A stretch of DNA of 64,000 nucleotides from Ichthyophis bannanicus (lineage: Eukaryota; Chordata; Amphibia; Gymnophiona; Ichthyophiidae), in NCBI GenBank assembly GCA_033557465.1, contig CM066033.1, positions 709,313,637-709,377,636 on the forward strand, given 5' to 3'. Position numbers and translations under genes: made by a program. The notes beneath the pieces are model-generated. The model saw only the letters and a list, made by a program, of their open reading frames with translations, made no database searches and was not told where the DNA came from. Below, in pieces: positions 39,739-51,596 of the stretch (the first letter of the stretch is position 1; each line of letters begins with the position of its first letter).

Positions 39739-41170
39739 TCAAGGCCCTCTGCCATTCTCTCCTTTCTTCTGCTGAAGAATTTGCTTGCCTTTGCTGACTC
39801 CAACGTTGTCATCAGATCCATCACTGGCTCCACCCAGCACTTCACTATGAGTTCGAAGACCTCTGGGTGTAACACCCACTCTGCCGGATCCACTCTGACT
39901 CAGAAAGTCGGCCGTCACATTGTCTACTCCTGCTACATGAGCTGCCGATAGTGCTCCCAATGTGCTTCGGCCCACTCTTAAGAGGAGTTTAGCCTCGGAT
40001 TTCAAAGGAGCACTGCCGGTGCCCCCCTGCTGATTGATGTAGGCTACTGTGGTTGCATTGTCTGAGAACACTCGCACTGCTTTCCCTTCCAGTCCCCTTT
40101 GAAAGGCCCTCAGCGCAAGAACCACCGCTTGTAACTCCAACCTGTTTACGGACCATGCTTTTTCCACCTCGGTCCACTGTCCCTGGGCAACATTTCCCTC
40201 GACGTAAGCCCCCCCCCCCCCATCTCAACAGACTGGCGTCTGTCGTAAGAGGTATAAAGGAAGGAGCCTCCAATGGCATACCCCCTTCCAATACCCCCGG
40301 CCTTAACCAACACTGAAGAGCCTGTCTCGTCTCTGGCTGACACGGCAGCCTCCGAGACAGCAGATCTCTCTGGTGAGACCATCTCCTGAGCAACGATCTT
40401 TGTAACGGCCGCATATGCGCCCGCGCCCACGGAACCAAATCGAGAGTCGCCGCCATCTTCCCTAGCAACTTTAGATAATGCCACGCCTTGGGAAGCTTCC
40501 GACATAAAAAGGCGCGGACTAGACCTCTTAAGTCTTGTGCCCTCAACCGAGGCAAAAACACCCTTCCTATCCGTGTCTCGAACCTTGCTCCGAGATATTC
40601 CAGGTCTTGAGAAGGCTCTAGTCTGCTCTTTGCCATGTTGACCACCCAGCCTAGACTTTGAAGTACCTCTATTACCCTGGCAGTTGCCCTCTCGCTCACT
40701 GACTTGAATTTTGCATGCACCAACCAATCGTCTAAATAGGGTTGCACCAGAATCCCTTCTTTCCTCAAGGTCGCCGCCACGACCACCATGACCTTGGTGA
40801 AAGTCCACGGTGCCGTCGCTAACCCGAACGGCAACGCCTGGAACTGGAAATGCCCCATCGGAAGGGCAAATCTGAGGAACTATTGATGCTCTTGCCGTAT
40901 GGGTATGTGAAGATAAGCCTCCGTCAAATCCAGCGCCGTAAGGAACTCCCCTGCTTTTAAGGCCACAACCACTGACCGCAGAGTTTCCATATGAAAATGC
41001 GACACTCGGAGACACCGATTTACCTTTCTGAGATCCAAGATCGGACGGAAGGCTCCTTTTTTTTTTTTTGGGCACCACAAAATAAATGGAGTATCGACCG
41101 TACCCGCACTGTGCTTCTGGTACTGGCACCACCACGTTGAGCCTTAATAGTCTCTCCAACGTCTCTTACC
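39739..41170 (-). pseudogene. E RT-RNase H (frameshifted)
   Basis: RT fingers and palm: YFVVPKKKKGAFRPILDLRK (about 41020-41080, A-tract frameshift at 41057-41067), LTALDLTEAYLHIPI (motif A, about 40900), FGLATAPWTFTKVMVVVAAT and VQPYLDDWLVHAKFKSVSE (active site, about 40720). RNase H: LTTDASLLRWGGGG (about 40230; poly-C run 40209-40219), VNRLELQAVVLALRAFQRGL, RVFSDNATTVAYINQQGGTG and VAGVDNVTADFLSQSG in the frame 39739-40167. The D-E-D-D set can be read across frames. The homopolymer runs mark the breaks. Confidence 0.83.
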
Positions 41171-42834
41171 GCCTGGAGTTTTAGAGGCGTTTTGCATGGC
41201 GATTGCATGTAAGCGTCGGCCACTAGGCGCCGAAACTCGAGAGCATAGCCCTCCTGAATGATTTCCAACACCCACTGGTCGGTGGTAATCTGGGCCCAAG
41301 CAGGATAAAAGTCCCGTAATCGTCCTCCTACGGGCACCACCTCCGCCTGGGCCCTCCTGGCTTCATTGTGGCTTTCTGAGGTTCGAGGAAGAAGGAGCAG
41401 AGAAACCTCTGTTTGCACCTCTGAAACCTCGAAACCCTCGATTTCTATAGGAGAAACGCCCCCTTTGAAACTGTCCAAACCTAGCTGGGCGAAAACGGCA
41501 AAACTCCCTCTGCTGATTCTTACTAGCCGGTAACGGTCTTCCTTGCTTCTGTTTGTCCTCCGGAAGCTTCCTCTCTTTAGACTCCCCCAGATCCTTTACC
41601 AACTTATCCAGATCTTCTCCGAAGGGCAGCTTACCCCTAAAGGGTAACTTACCCAATCTCGATTTAGAAGAACCGTCTGCCGCCCAATTACGCAGCCACA
41701 GATACCGCCTTGCGGCGATTACCGACGCCATACTCTTCAACAGACTCCTAATGAGGTCATAATGAATGTCAGCCAGGTAAGCCGTCCGCTTCACCATCAC
41801 TCTCCCCCAAATGGTCCCCCTGAATATGCTGAGACCAACGGAGACATGCCCGTGCTACCCAAGCCCCACAAACTGAGGCCTGCAGGGAGAGGGCGTTGAT
41901 ATCAAATACCTGTTTTAACAGGGCATCTAGCTTCCTATCCTGAACATCCTTGAAAGCGGTACTACCTTCGACTGGAATGGTAGTCTTCTTGGTCACAGCC
42001 GAGACCGCCGCATCCACCTTCGGCGATTTAAACAACTCCCGATCCTGATCTACCAACGGGTAAAGATGTGACATAACCCTGGAACCCTTAAGTCCTGCCT
42101 CCGGCATGTCCCATTCCTCCTGAATCATTTCTTGCATCATTCTATGAACTGGGAATGCTTTCTGTGTCTTACGAAACGCCTGCAACAATGGATCCTCCAG
42201 AGAAGCATCCTCTGCCAGCACGGCAGCAGGCACATTCAATGTCTTTAGAGCCTCCCCAATGAGGGCAGGCAACTCCTCTCGTCGAAACAGCCTGACCACC
42301 CTCGCCTGATCTTCGTTCTCCGCTAACTCTCCTTCCTCTAACTCATCTTCTAACTCCGCATCCTGTTCTGCGTAATCTGACAAAGGTCCCTCTGAAGCCA
42401 CTGACTGCTCCTGTAGATGGTTTCCCTTCTTGGACTTCTTAGAAGGCACCTCCAAAAGTCCCAAGTCTAGAGGAGTCCCTGGATGCTTTCCGCCTAGGTC
42501 CTCTTCCACTGAAGCTGCCTCAGGACCCCTATTACTGCCTCTGAGGGCCTGCTGTAGCAAAGTTACAACATCCTGAGAAAAAAATCGCTGCCAGTCCTCC
42601 TGGCCATGCAGACTGAGTAAATGGCCTATCCGGAGAAGAGGACAGCCCCGCTACCGGCTCCAGCAAAGGAACTGAAGGAGAACTCTGAGCTGGCCCCAAA
42701 GCCTTCTGGCCCTCAACGGCCACCTCAATCACCAGTTCCACTGGACTGGCCTCTTGGGAGCATTGCTTACAGACCCCAGTGTCAGACAATGCCTTTCTAA
42801 TCCCACATATTACACACAGTGGCTTAGAAGGCAT
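41170..42834 (-). pseudogene. E Gag-like protein (frameshifted)
   Basis: Start 42834, MPSKPLCVICGIRKALSDTG, then VCKQCSQE (CxxC...CxxC zinc module). The next frame (41769-42560) has a Lys-rich patch (SKKSKKGNH), a strongly acidic stretch (DAELEDELEEGELAENEDQ), EEWDMPEAGLKGS, LYPLVDQDRELFKSPKVDAA and LSLQASVCGAWVARACL. The third frame (41363-41800) has YLADIHYDLIRSLLKSMASV, LWLRNWAADGSSKSRLGKLP, FRGKLPFGEDLDKLVKDLGE and an Arg/Phe-rich RG-type tail (RPARFGQFQRGRFSYRNRGF). The arrangement 'YD..RS..K..A..VAARR..WLR.W..D...K..L...PF.G..LFG..L' is the same fold order as the other Gags ('YDGFEA...ARR.AWLQ..DL...'). Confidence 0.75.
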
Positions 42835-42959
42835 CCCTGCAACACTTCGCCGCCACTTCTATGGACTCTCCTTAACGGTATGAATGTGGGCCCAATCCAC
42901 AATGATTCCAGAAATCTAACTAACTACCTACCTAACTATACATCTATAAATATACCCAT

Positions 42960-44250
42960 TGTGGCAAGGTCAGCTTATCCTGTGAGTGGGGGAGGTGAGA
43001 AGCATAACGAATTCACCCTAGTTAAGGGTCCCCCTTCTAGGAGTGCAGGGACAGAAAGCCACAGCCAGGTTTCAAAGACAGAAACCCCAGCTGGAACAGG
43101 TTTCAGCCAATGACTGATAAAGTAAGAAAGAGGGATTGCAAGCACGAGGACCAAAGCCCTTACTTTAACAAGTGCACTGATTATTCTAATATCAGAAGGC
43201 AGGGGGGGATTACCAACACCTGGGAAAGAAAGAGGTGGGGTTAGAACCCTGGAGGTATAAGCCTGGGTTAGATTATGCAGAGAGAGAGAGAGACGAGAAG
43301 GAGAGTAGCAGGGAGAGCAGCTGAGACAGAAGCAGGGAGGAGGAGTTGATTCTTGGAGAAGAGCTGAGCTACCCAGAGCTGAGAGAGCTGAATTCCCTGC
43401 AACAGGTTGGCAGCAGAGGTGGGGACCAGGAAGTGGAGAAGCTTTCAGACCACCAGAGATGATGTCAGCTGAGCAGTCTGACCAGGTCGGTGAGTCAGAA
43501 CCCATGCAGTTGGGAGAACCAGTGTCAGAGTTGGGGGAAGAAGATTGCTTTATGGATTGCTCTCTATGCCAAGCTCTGGACAGGAGGTCTTGAGGAAAAG
43601 TTAGCCCTGAAAGTAGTAATTCTCCTTGGAAGTTTACCATATGGCACAAGCAGTGTGGAGGTAAATTCCTGCCTGTTTTAAAAGGGAAATTTACTGCAAT
43701 GTAAGCCTGATCAGGAAGCTCTGATTCATGCTTGTTTGTCACCCGTGTTTGAACTGTGCAACGGCAAGAGAAGCCAAGTTAACTGCTATAAGAGTTTTTG
43801 CTCGCTCCTCTCCTTTATGAAAAGCCTGCTAAGAGTTGTGATAACAGCTTGGAATGTTTGTTTTGTTCTAAGTTTGGTTTCACGTAGAAATGCAGCCTAG
43901 AGAGGTTTTTGAGGCTGGCAGAAACCAAACTGCTGTAGAAGAATTAAGCTTGAATTTTTCTTTATGCTCTGATTAACAAAGACTAAAAAGGAAAGTGGCA
44001 GCCTAGTTTCTAAAGGCAATTGCTTCTGTAAGTAAGAGGACTTTAAAAAGCCATTTCTGAGTTCTTTTGGTTTGTTTACCAGTATTTGCTGTACCTTAAG
44101 CAAATCCTACAATTATAATCCTGTAAATGATACCTTGAACCTGCTGTGTTTTGTGTTATGGAAATAAACTTTCTGTTACAAGCCTTACCCTCGGTTACCT
44201 CAACTACAAACCTTCTACTTAAAGCATCAACATATTTTAGCAGTACTACA
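42960..44250 (+). mobile_element. LTR-like repeat in the 5' leader of E
   Basis: About 1.25 kb starting TGTGGCAAGGTCAGC and ending near ...CAACTACA (TG..CA), with a TATA-like GGAGGTATAAGCC (about 43250) and AATAAACTTTCTG (44163) placed as in an LTR. It interrupts the DIRS leader between gag and the TIR. No clear 5-bp target duplication was found and no internal genes, so a solo LTR is likely but not proven. The 255-codon antisense frame inside has no motif. Confidence 0.4.
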
Positions 44251-44961
44251 CTTCCCAGAAGCCAACACGAAGAAATAGGCTGCTAGGAGCTGATAGAAGA
44301 AGGAATCCTCAACCACCATGCCCCTCGACCACTAGAGGCAAGTGGCTTCGGGCGTTGTGCTTGTGACACCATATTCATATATATATATATCGCGCGGCTT
44401 TCCCGCACTGCCACCAAGTGGCTCCAGCTCTGCTAAGACTAACGGAGTTTCCGCAACGGTTCCCCTGCGTGCTAACGCCCGGCGGTCAATAAGCTTACCT
44501 CCAGACGGCTGACCATTCGTTTGGTGATTTAAGTTCCCCACGCTCAGCCGAATAGCGGCTTCTGCGACGGGAGAAAAATCTGCAATCGAGGCGGCGGTAT
44601 TTCAGCACCCAGCTGCCTTTTGAACACGCAGCGAGTCAGCGACCGCGCTCCTCCACTTCCGCTGCTGGTTCCTCACCCAAATCGTGGGTTCGGGAACTGG
44701 AGCTCAGCCATAGAAAATGCAAATTATCGCCTTCCTCCCCTGCCCCCCCGAAAGAAATAGAGGGAGGGGGCCAGGAAGGGGGCCTCAGCACAGCTTCACA
44801 ACCAAGCTTTGCGGGTTTTTTTTTTTTAAAACTCACTGTAGCCCTCAAATATAAAGACTACCCAGCAGAAAATTTAATTCTTCCTCTAAGCTAGCTCCTT
44901 AAACGTTTCTCCAGTGAGCCTCTACCTCCGGGCTCACCACCCTCCAGCTGCTATGGAGACT
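44251..44961 (-). promoter_or_regulatory. E 5' leader region
   Basis: GC-rich stretch with CpG-rich blocks (about 44390-44640) between the LTR-like repeat and the 5' TIR. No ORF of note. Probably the untranslated leader of element E. Confidence 0.35.
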
Positions 44962-45099
44962 GAAATTACTGGACAGAGGAGGCGGTCCCGGGAGTATTTG
45001 TACCAGTGTCATTAGAAGAATGACATTTCTCAGTCTCCATAGCTGCTGGAGGAGGTGCTTAAACCCAGATGTTGGGACTAGACTGGAGGGACGATAAGG

Positions 45100-45718
45100 A
45101 ATATTGTGTTCAGCTTTAGAGACTGCATCTCGCAAAGGATATAAAAAGACTGGAAGCGGTTCAGAGGAAGGCGACCAAAATGATTTGGAGCCTGTGTCAG
45201 AAGACTTATGAAAGGAGACTTGAAGACCAAAATATCTACACTCTGGAGGAGAGGAGGGACAGGGGATATATGATTCAGACCTTTAAAAACTTAAAGAGTA
45301 TTAATGAACAAACAAACAAACCTCTTCCAAAGACGGGGAAGCTGTAAAACTAGAGGGCATAACATGAAGCTGCAAGGGGGTAAACTTAAAGGCAATTTCA
45401 GAAAATACTTTTTCACTGAAAGGGTGCTGGATGCTTGGAATGCCCTCCCAGTGGAAGTGGTGGGGGCAAACACAGTAAAAGAATTCAAAGTGGCATGGAA
45501 CAGACACAGTGGATCCCTTAATAGCAACAGGATGAAATCAAAATAAGCATATCTATCTTTTATATCTGAATAGGAATGACTTACATGGAGCAGCGAGTAC
45601 ACTCTTAAACAAAGGCATGGGGAGGGGTGACCTGCATGGAGTGGCAAGTGCACCTACTCTTGCCGCCTTGCTGGGCAAACTAGATGGACCATACTGGTCT
45701 TTATCTGCCGTCATATAG
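45100..45718 (+). mobile_element. CR1-like LINE, piece 4 of 5 (ORF2 C-terminus)
   Basis: EYCVQL, DIKRLEAVQRKATKMIWSL, YERRLEDQNIYTLEERRDRG, YMIQTFKNLKSIN, MKLQGGKLKGNFRKYFFTER and VLDAWNALPVEVVGANTVKE, then the stop. The 3' UTR includes CTAGATGGACCATACTGGTC and TTATCTGCCGTCATATA, the near-terminal CR1-class block. Element G is inserted exactly in this 3' end. Confidence 0.88.
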
Positions 45719-45974
45719 CACAGTTACTTACCTGTAACAGGTGATCTCTGGGAACAGCAGGAATAAGTCTTCACATATGGGTACGTCGGTACCGACGGAG
45801 TCTGCACGGGAATGCTTCCCAGCGTCCAATCAAGAGCTTTTGGAAGCATCCCAGCACGCCTGCGTGCTGCCTTCCCGCCTTTCCCAACTGCCTCTCCTCA
45901 GTTAAGTTTTAAAGCTGAGACAAAGAGAGAGAGAGAGGAAAGGAAAGACAGACAGAGATACAACTCCTGGGGAG

Positions 45975-46090
45975 GTGGGTGGGTTGTGAAGACTTATTCC
46001 TGCTGTTCAAAGAGATCACCTGTTACAGGTAAGTAACTGTGCTATCTCCAGGAACAAGCAGGAATGAGTCTTCACATATGGGGACTCCCA
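45975..46090. repeat. G internal complementary region
   Basis: Left-tip complement ending TTACAG|GTAAGTAACTGTGC, followed by right-tip complement TATCTCCAG|GAACAAGCAG (46029-46051). Confidence 0.85.
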
Positions 46091-46239
46091 AGCTGAGATG
46101 CCTGGAGTCCCAGCATGTCATAGGTTGGAACATGCATTCTCCCAGAACACCAGGCATCCTGAGGATGGGGGGTAGGAGTTGAAAAAAGAAGGATGCTGTG
46201 GAACAGCTAACCTGGCATAGGACTGCAGAGAAGGAGTCC

Positions 46240-48700
46240 ATGTGTGGATGATGATTGTCATCAATGATATTGCAAAGAATATTGCAATATGGACTTCCCC
46301 TGACAGGATTTCACCGAAGTATGGAGGTTCATGGATCTACTGGGAAACCCAGTAGAGGAACCTTGAAGAGGATCTCACTGTAAAGTGGAGGTAATAAACC
46401 TGTAGGAAAAACAGGGGAGGTCAGGATCCTGAAAGGTAACAGGTAACCCCAGTAGGAAAAACTGGGGTAGTACAAAAACGGTGGGCCTTCAGCGGAAGGC
46501 TTTATGAGAAAAACCTAACTCTTTTGGCGGCAGAGTGGCTCACTCTTAGGAGCAAAAAGAGAAAGGCTAACCGATTTGGACAAACAGGCACAGTCCTTGT
46601 GGGGAGAAAGGGTATGGGAACCCCTTGTATCCCAAAAAGAGAGGACAAATGCCTGAGGCGTTAAAGCCTGTGATTAACTGAAGAGCCACAATGTCTCTCC
46701 TAACTGGGGTAAGCTAGGAGAGATATTGGGCACGGAGAGCTTCAGAGGTAGCTAAACCCTTAGGTTATGGTATAAAAATTGTTAAACCACAGGAGTGGTT
46801 GTGTGCGTAGAACCCCAAACCTGCTGGATAGCATAGGTATGGGTAAAGCCCCTACGTCAGAATCATATAGCTATATGAGCATAGACAGTCAGATAGATAA
46901 GTATGTGGATACATATCTATCTATAATAAAATATCTCGACATATATATATATATATGAATATATATATACATATAGATATATAGATAGACATATAAGAAT
47001 ACATCTATAGTGAGATATGGAGGGGCATAAAATACACACAAGATAAATATGAATATGTAGGCCTAAATATGGGTGTCTGCAATTAAACAGACAGAGATAT
47101 GCCTACAGCATGGCATTCACATAGGATATCTGGAGAGGAAAGATTCATCTAACAAGGAGGTGGAACCTACTTGAGAAGATATATAGAGAATCTATTCCCC
47201 CTGGTTATGATCTGCAAGGATGCTAGCTAGTGAAATAACCAGGACGGTTACGTGAAAAACAGAGGATATCATCAATCTGCAGCTAGCAAGTCCCGAGTCT
47301 TCCAGGACTCTAGCATGGTAAGTAGACAGAAGAGACAGAGATGAGATACCACGTTGACCTGCTTAAAGGCAAAAAGTATCATGTGTTCTTACCATGAGAA
47401 CGAGCTGCAAGGAGAAAGAGCATAAACCCGATTGGGAATGCTATGGACCAAAGCAGGGAATTGGCAACTCCTTAAGCTTTTACGTAAGAGAAGGCCTATG
47501 TCCTTTATATCAAAAAGGAGATAGTAAAGAAGGGAGAACCTTCTAGTCATAGGAGACATGACTGAAAAGCCTTTTCCAACCATCTAGGATAGCTGTTGGA
47601 GAAAAAAAACCCATGCTCTCTAGCAAGGGCCCATAGTGGAAAGCTTCTCTGTAGAATTGCAAAGAGCATGATGCAGGAGAATGAGGAGACAGAACTGGCT
47701 GCTAGAAAGCCAGTATCTCTGCCAACTATGCTGCCAAACCCAGGAGAATGGAGATGGCAGAAATAGAAGACAATCCAGAAAGCTTGTAGTGGGATAATCT
47801 CCAAGATAGATGGAAGCACTGACTTGGAGCCACTACTAAGACTAGAAAGAATGTTAGTGGAGGACAAATCTGGTTGAGGACAAGAACCAGTGGTCGAAAC
47901 ATTAAGGCTCCTGCATAGGCAGCTGCTAGCAAGATAGCAGAAAGAATCTTACTGTTCAAAAACAGAAAGGACAGGAGTAGAAAATTCTGGACATGTCTGA
48001 TAAGCTGCCCCAAAGTAAAATTGAAACAGAGGAGGTAACTCAGAGAGGAAATCTCCGCACTGGAAAGTGAGAAAACTAGAGAGGCTGAAGAAAAAGCCCC
48101 CCAGCAAGTAATTCCACTCTTACAGAGGAAAAAGCTTGGTAAGAGGGTGAAGAGAATGGAGCTGAAGAAGACTTACCAAGTATTAAGTCTATAGAAAGGA
48201 AAAATGCATGCTGGCACAGGAACTATCATTTGATAGTGGTCAGACCTCTTTCCCTAGCAGGAAAAGAGGAGAAACCTGTGACCTATAGGCATGAACATCC
48301 TGACAGCTCATAGAAATATAGAAAAAATGGATGTCTTTTGGAAAGAGATCCATGTGTAGGTGTTAGAATGAAGCAGTGGATTGCCTCTATTGAGAAGTAG
48401 CAACTGTAGATTCTAACCCCAAGAGTCACAAGCATCTGATGATGATTGATCAGAAACCCTGCAGGTGCTGGGTTTGCTAAGCCTGGTGAGAGGTTGCATT
48501 CTTCAGACCAGGACAATGCCTCCCCTGTTGGGGAACATCTGTATGATGGGCAAGTGATGAATAAAACCTTCTTCTCCTGTGGGAAGAAAGTTTGGTAGGA
48601 CATTTCCTACCTACTGGGACAGAAGGTGGTGTAGAACAACCCTTAGGAACAGGTAAATCAGTGGACAACTGAGTAACCTGACGTAAAGACTCCTTGTTGA
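46240..48700 (-). other. Degenerate or replaced core of G
   Basis: Expected site of YR, RNase H and RT. Only 47600-47680 (ATGCTCTCTAGCAAGGGCC against ATGCTCTCTGGCGAGGGCC in H) and a Lys-rich block near 48560-48600 resemble DIRS coding sequence. The rest shows neither RT nor YR motifs. Contains AT-rich microsatellite sequence at 46870-47000. Confidence 0.5.
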
Positions 48701-50713
48701 AAATATTTTCTCCAGTGCAAGGAGTATGTCCCAGCCGTTGTTATGCCCATTTGTCCAAGTCTGAAGCTTGAAGCCAGGCTCTACGTCGTGCTCCTATAGC
48801 TATAGCATAGGTCCTGCTAACAGATTCAAAAGAGTCTAGGGAAGCACGAGAAAGAAACCAAGATATATTCTGGATATGCTTAAGCAGTGAGGAATAGTCT
48901 GTACTCCTGGAATCTGGAAGGAAAGGAGTCAAAAGATGTAATTGCTTTGTGACCTCCTCAAGAGAAAGACGCATATAAAAAATATATGAGAGAATTCTTG
49001 CAGAAAGCATAGATGTCTGGAAGGTTTGACGTCCAAAGGCATCTAGTATCTTAGACTCACGACCTGGCGGATAAGAAGAGTGCTTTTTCTTACTCTTTAC
49101 CCGCCTCATTGCTGATTCCACTACTATGGAATGATGAGGAAGTTGAGTCTTTTGAAACCCTGGAGAGGGGGGCACCTGATATAAGAGATCAGTTGCCCTG
49201 GGAGGTGGGGGTACCCTTAAAGGTGTTTCCCACATTCCTAGAAGGAGATCCTGCAAGGAATGATGCAAAAGAAGCATTATGTTGTCCTTTGCTTTGGTAG
49301 AAACAGAGCCTTGTGCAGGATCATGTCCTGGAATAGGAATGGCAAGGGATCTTGCTATATCCAGGAGGAAATTCTGAAAAGAGGGATCTCAAACAGGAAT
49401 CTCCCTTGGACAGGTTAGATCTAAAGAACTAGCCTGAGCACCCACAGAGTTATCCAAATATATAGGAATAGAAGATCCTGCAGAGTGCAGTGTGGAATGC
49501 TTAAGGGATGGTTGCTGGTACTGGCTGTCAGGAGCAGCAACCGTCCTTACCACATTGTCCATGCCAGGTATCGACTCCAAGCTTGGTATAGAATGGAGCG
49601 ATCCTGTTGAAAAAAGCATGGCAGGAGTTGGCCACGATGCTACTGTGGATACCGGTACCGATGCGGAGTCGAGCCCGACAAAGACATCGGAGCAGTCATC
49701 GGTGACAGTTCAATCGGTACCGAGGTAACCGAAAACCTCCGGCTACTATCCTCGGTACCGAAGCACCGGTATCGATCGGTATTGGTACCAAAACCTATTG
49801 GTACCCAGTCTTCTAGACTAGAGATCGATTCCAAACTCGGCATCGAGGGCAGAGAACCTGATAAGCGAAGCATGGAAGGCACCGACCGTAAGGGTAATGA
49901 GGACATCCGTACAGACTTCGGTACCATGTCTGATACCAGTGAAGGAAGGTCAACCAGTGGCAACTCAATCGGCCTCGGGGGAACCGAGAGTTGCGGATCC
50001 GAATCATCAGAACTGAGCCTTAGGTACCACCGAGAGCCGGTACCAAGGCGAGTCGGTACCCAGTCCTCCAGACTGGAGATCGATTCCAGACTTGGCATCG
50101 AAGGAAGCGAGGCTATCGATGCACATCTGGAGGGTACCGACGTCGGTGGTAGTATCGGTGTTGGTACCGATAATGGAAAGTCAATCTGGAGAGTATCCAC
50201 CGGTCCGGAAGGTACCGAGGATGCCAGACGACTATCCCTGGTGAGGAGTGTTTCATCCAACACCAGTGCCAATGCCGGGGTATCGGTACCGCTCGAAGCG
50301 GATGCCACCACCGTACATGGCTTAGGTATGTTCTGTGGGGGGTGAACCCTAGGAACAACCTGAAACCCCTTATAGGCTTTGGAGACCGAAGACTCCCGCC
50401 GGGGTTTTGAAGCCAGTGGGCCCTCAAGGGCAAGGCCGGAGCTGTCTACATGCTGTGCATGAGACCTACCACTCGAGGACTGGCTAGTCTTAACAGACTG
50501 TTTGTGGGTTACCTGATCCTGTGTGGAAGAAGGGGATGGTGCCCCGAAGTTGGAGGGCAACCGTGTATCGAGGGAACCTCGATGTTGAAGACCTCTTCTC
50601 ACCAAACTGTTGTCAGGACCCAAGCAGGTTAGACACCGACTTCGAGGGTCTAAAAATAAAGTTGTACCGCCACAGTCTGAACATTTCTTGGAGAAGGTGT
50701 CTGGCGGTTCCAT
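48700..50713 (-). pseudogene. G Gag-like protein with expanded repeats
   Basis: Start 50713, MEPPDTFSKKCSDCGGTTLF, with CSDC...CLTC zinc-ribbon-like Cys pairs. Then a Ser/Pro-rich region built from three tandem copies of an about 250-bp unit containing SLPSMPSLESISSLEDWVP (see the repeat entry). A frame change near 49620-49650 leads to the conserved C-terminal part in the frame 48741-49277: LLLHHSLQDLLLGMWETPL, PGFQKTQLPHHSIVVESAMR, PGRESKILDAFGRQTFQTSM, FLSRASLDSFESVSR and ARRRAWLQASDLDKW. Gag is better kept than the rest of G, which suggests selection on, or recent recombination of, this part. Confidence 0.75.
49540..50150. repeat. About 250-bp tandem repeat inside G gag
   Basis: The block AGATCGATTCCAAACTCGGC occurs at about 49820 and 50077 with near-identical surroundings (GGTACCCAGTCTTCTAGACT against GGTACCCAGTCCTCCAGACT). 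A more diverged copy is at about 49560 (GGTATCGACTCCAAGCTTGG). GGTACC is frequent throughout. Confidence 0.8.
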
Positions 50714-50934
50714 GAAGGAAAAAGAAGAGGCCTAAAAGGCCTAAGAGACCGTGGGACACTATGAAGAAAAAATATCCCATGGAAAAGGAAGATTTTACAA
50801 GAAAAGAAAAGAAAACACTGGCGGTACCGGTGGGGTCGGGAAGACAGCCGCGACCACAAAAAAACTAAGAAATAAAAACAAGAATTTTCTGCGGTGACAG
50901 GACGACGTCCTGCCGGCTCCGCGGAAAAATGAAA

Positions 50935-51095
50935 ACTGAGGAGAGGCAGTTGGGAAAGGCGAGAAGACAGCACACAGGCGTGCTGGGTTGCTTCCAAAAG
51001 CTCTTGATTGGACGCTGGGAAGCGTTCCTGCGCAGACTCCGTCGGTACCGACATACCCATATGTGAAGACTCATTCCTGCTTGTTCCTGGAGATA
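50935..51095. repeat. G 5' TIR
   Basis: Inverted partner of 45719-45915: GGCGAGAAGACAGCACACAG, TTGGACGCTGGGAAGCGTTC-type sequence, the dyad and GTTCCTGGAGATA at the tip. CR1-like LINE sequence resumes at 51096. Confidence 0.85.
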
Positions 51096-51125
51096 CTATG
51101 TTACTCTGTAACTGTGCTCCCTGGT
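51096..51125 (+). mobile_element. CR1-like LINE, piece 5 of 5 (3' tip)
   Basis: CTATGTTACTCTGTAAC follows the TCATATA left of G, together restoring the usual '...CCGTCAT.TACTATGTTACT' end of the LINE. Confidence 0.65.
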
Positions 51126-51596
51126 CCTTAGTGCAACGCTCACAAACGGGATCCCTAAATCCAGTTCAGCACTTGCCACAGACTAGTGCTTCTTAAGGGC
51201 CAACATACATCCCCCCCCAGTTACAGCCCTGGGAGGCAAGGATTAACAGACAATAACATGTAACACTGCATGTTTCACTTGCACATGTCTGTGGTGGCAC
51301 AGCCCTTTACACGTGTGCAGCTACAAGGTAATAGAAAAGGCAAAACAAACACTTCATGTGTCAGAAATTCGGCCTGACAACAGAACCCTACAGAGGGAAT
51401 AAGTTGAGCCATCACCTACAGTTGTGGCTCTGAATGCAGGCACTAAAAGGCAAGAAAAAAATTGCACTTTCCCCTGAGGAGCTCAGGACCGAAGACAGTG
51501 ATGGGCTAAGGCCACTCCCTACTGCTCAGCTTTTTTCACGCTTATCTTCCTCCTTCTGAATGGAAGCTGTTTGGGGAAGGGGGGGGGGCGTGCAGA
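51126..51596. other. Non-coding stretch, nothing recognised
   Basis: Mixed-composition sequence without ORFs or repeat structure beyond short C and G runs (about 51212 and 51580). Confidence 0.5.

Larger units (their letters stand above)
37798..45099 (-). mobile_element. DIRS element E, a distinct family, inactive
   Basis: TIRs 37798-37965 and 44962-45099 (CAGACTAGACTGG..., GGAGGAGGTGCTTAAACCC, GACATTTCTCAGTCTCC, CGGTCCCGGGAGTATTTG). ICR about 38295-38395. YR, RNase H/RT and gag follow in minus-strand order. Protein sequences differ clearly from the A/F/C/H group (Gag is unrelated outside the zinc module). An LTR-like repeat (42960 to about 44250) lies in its 5' leader. Insertion into the LINE left no target duplication. 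Confidence 0.9.
45719..51095 (-). mobile_element. DIRS element G: Gag kept, RT/YR core lost
   Basis: Left TIR 45719-45915 (GCACAGTTACTTACCTG; dyad CGTCGGTACCGACG at 45784-45797), ICR about 45975-46090, right TIR about 50935-51095 (dyad at 51041-51052, tip CTTGTTCCTGGAGATA). Gag is readable at 48741-50713. The 2.4 kb where YR, RNase H and RT should lie (46240-48700) has only scraps. For example, 47600-47660 matches the RNase H tether of element H (WALAREH). There is an (AT)n tract at 46930-47000. Confidence 0.85.

Noticed and set aside
42975..43742. 255-codon minus-strand frame in the LTR-like repeat
   Set aside because: Low-complexity Ser/Leu/Pro composition without a domain. The repeat reads as an LTR in the opposite direction (TATA-like and AATAAA).
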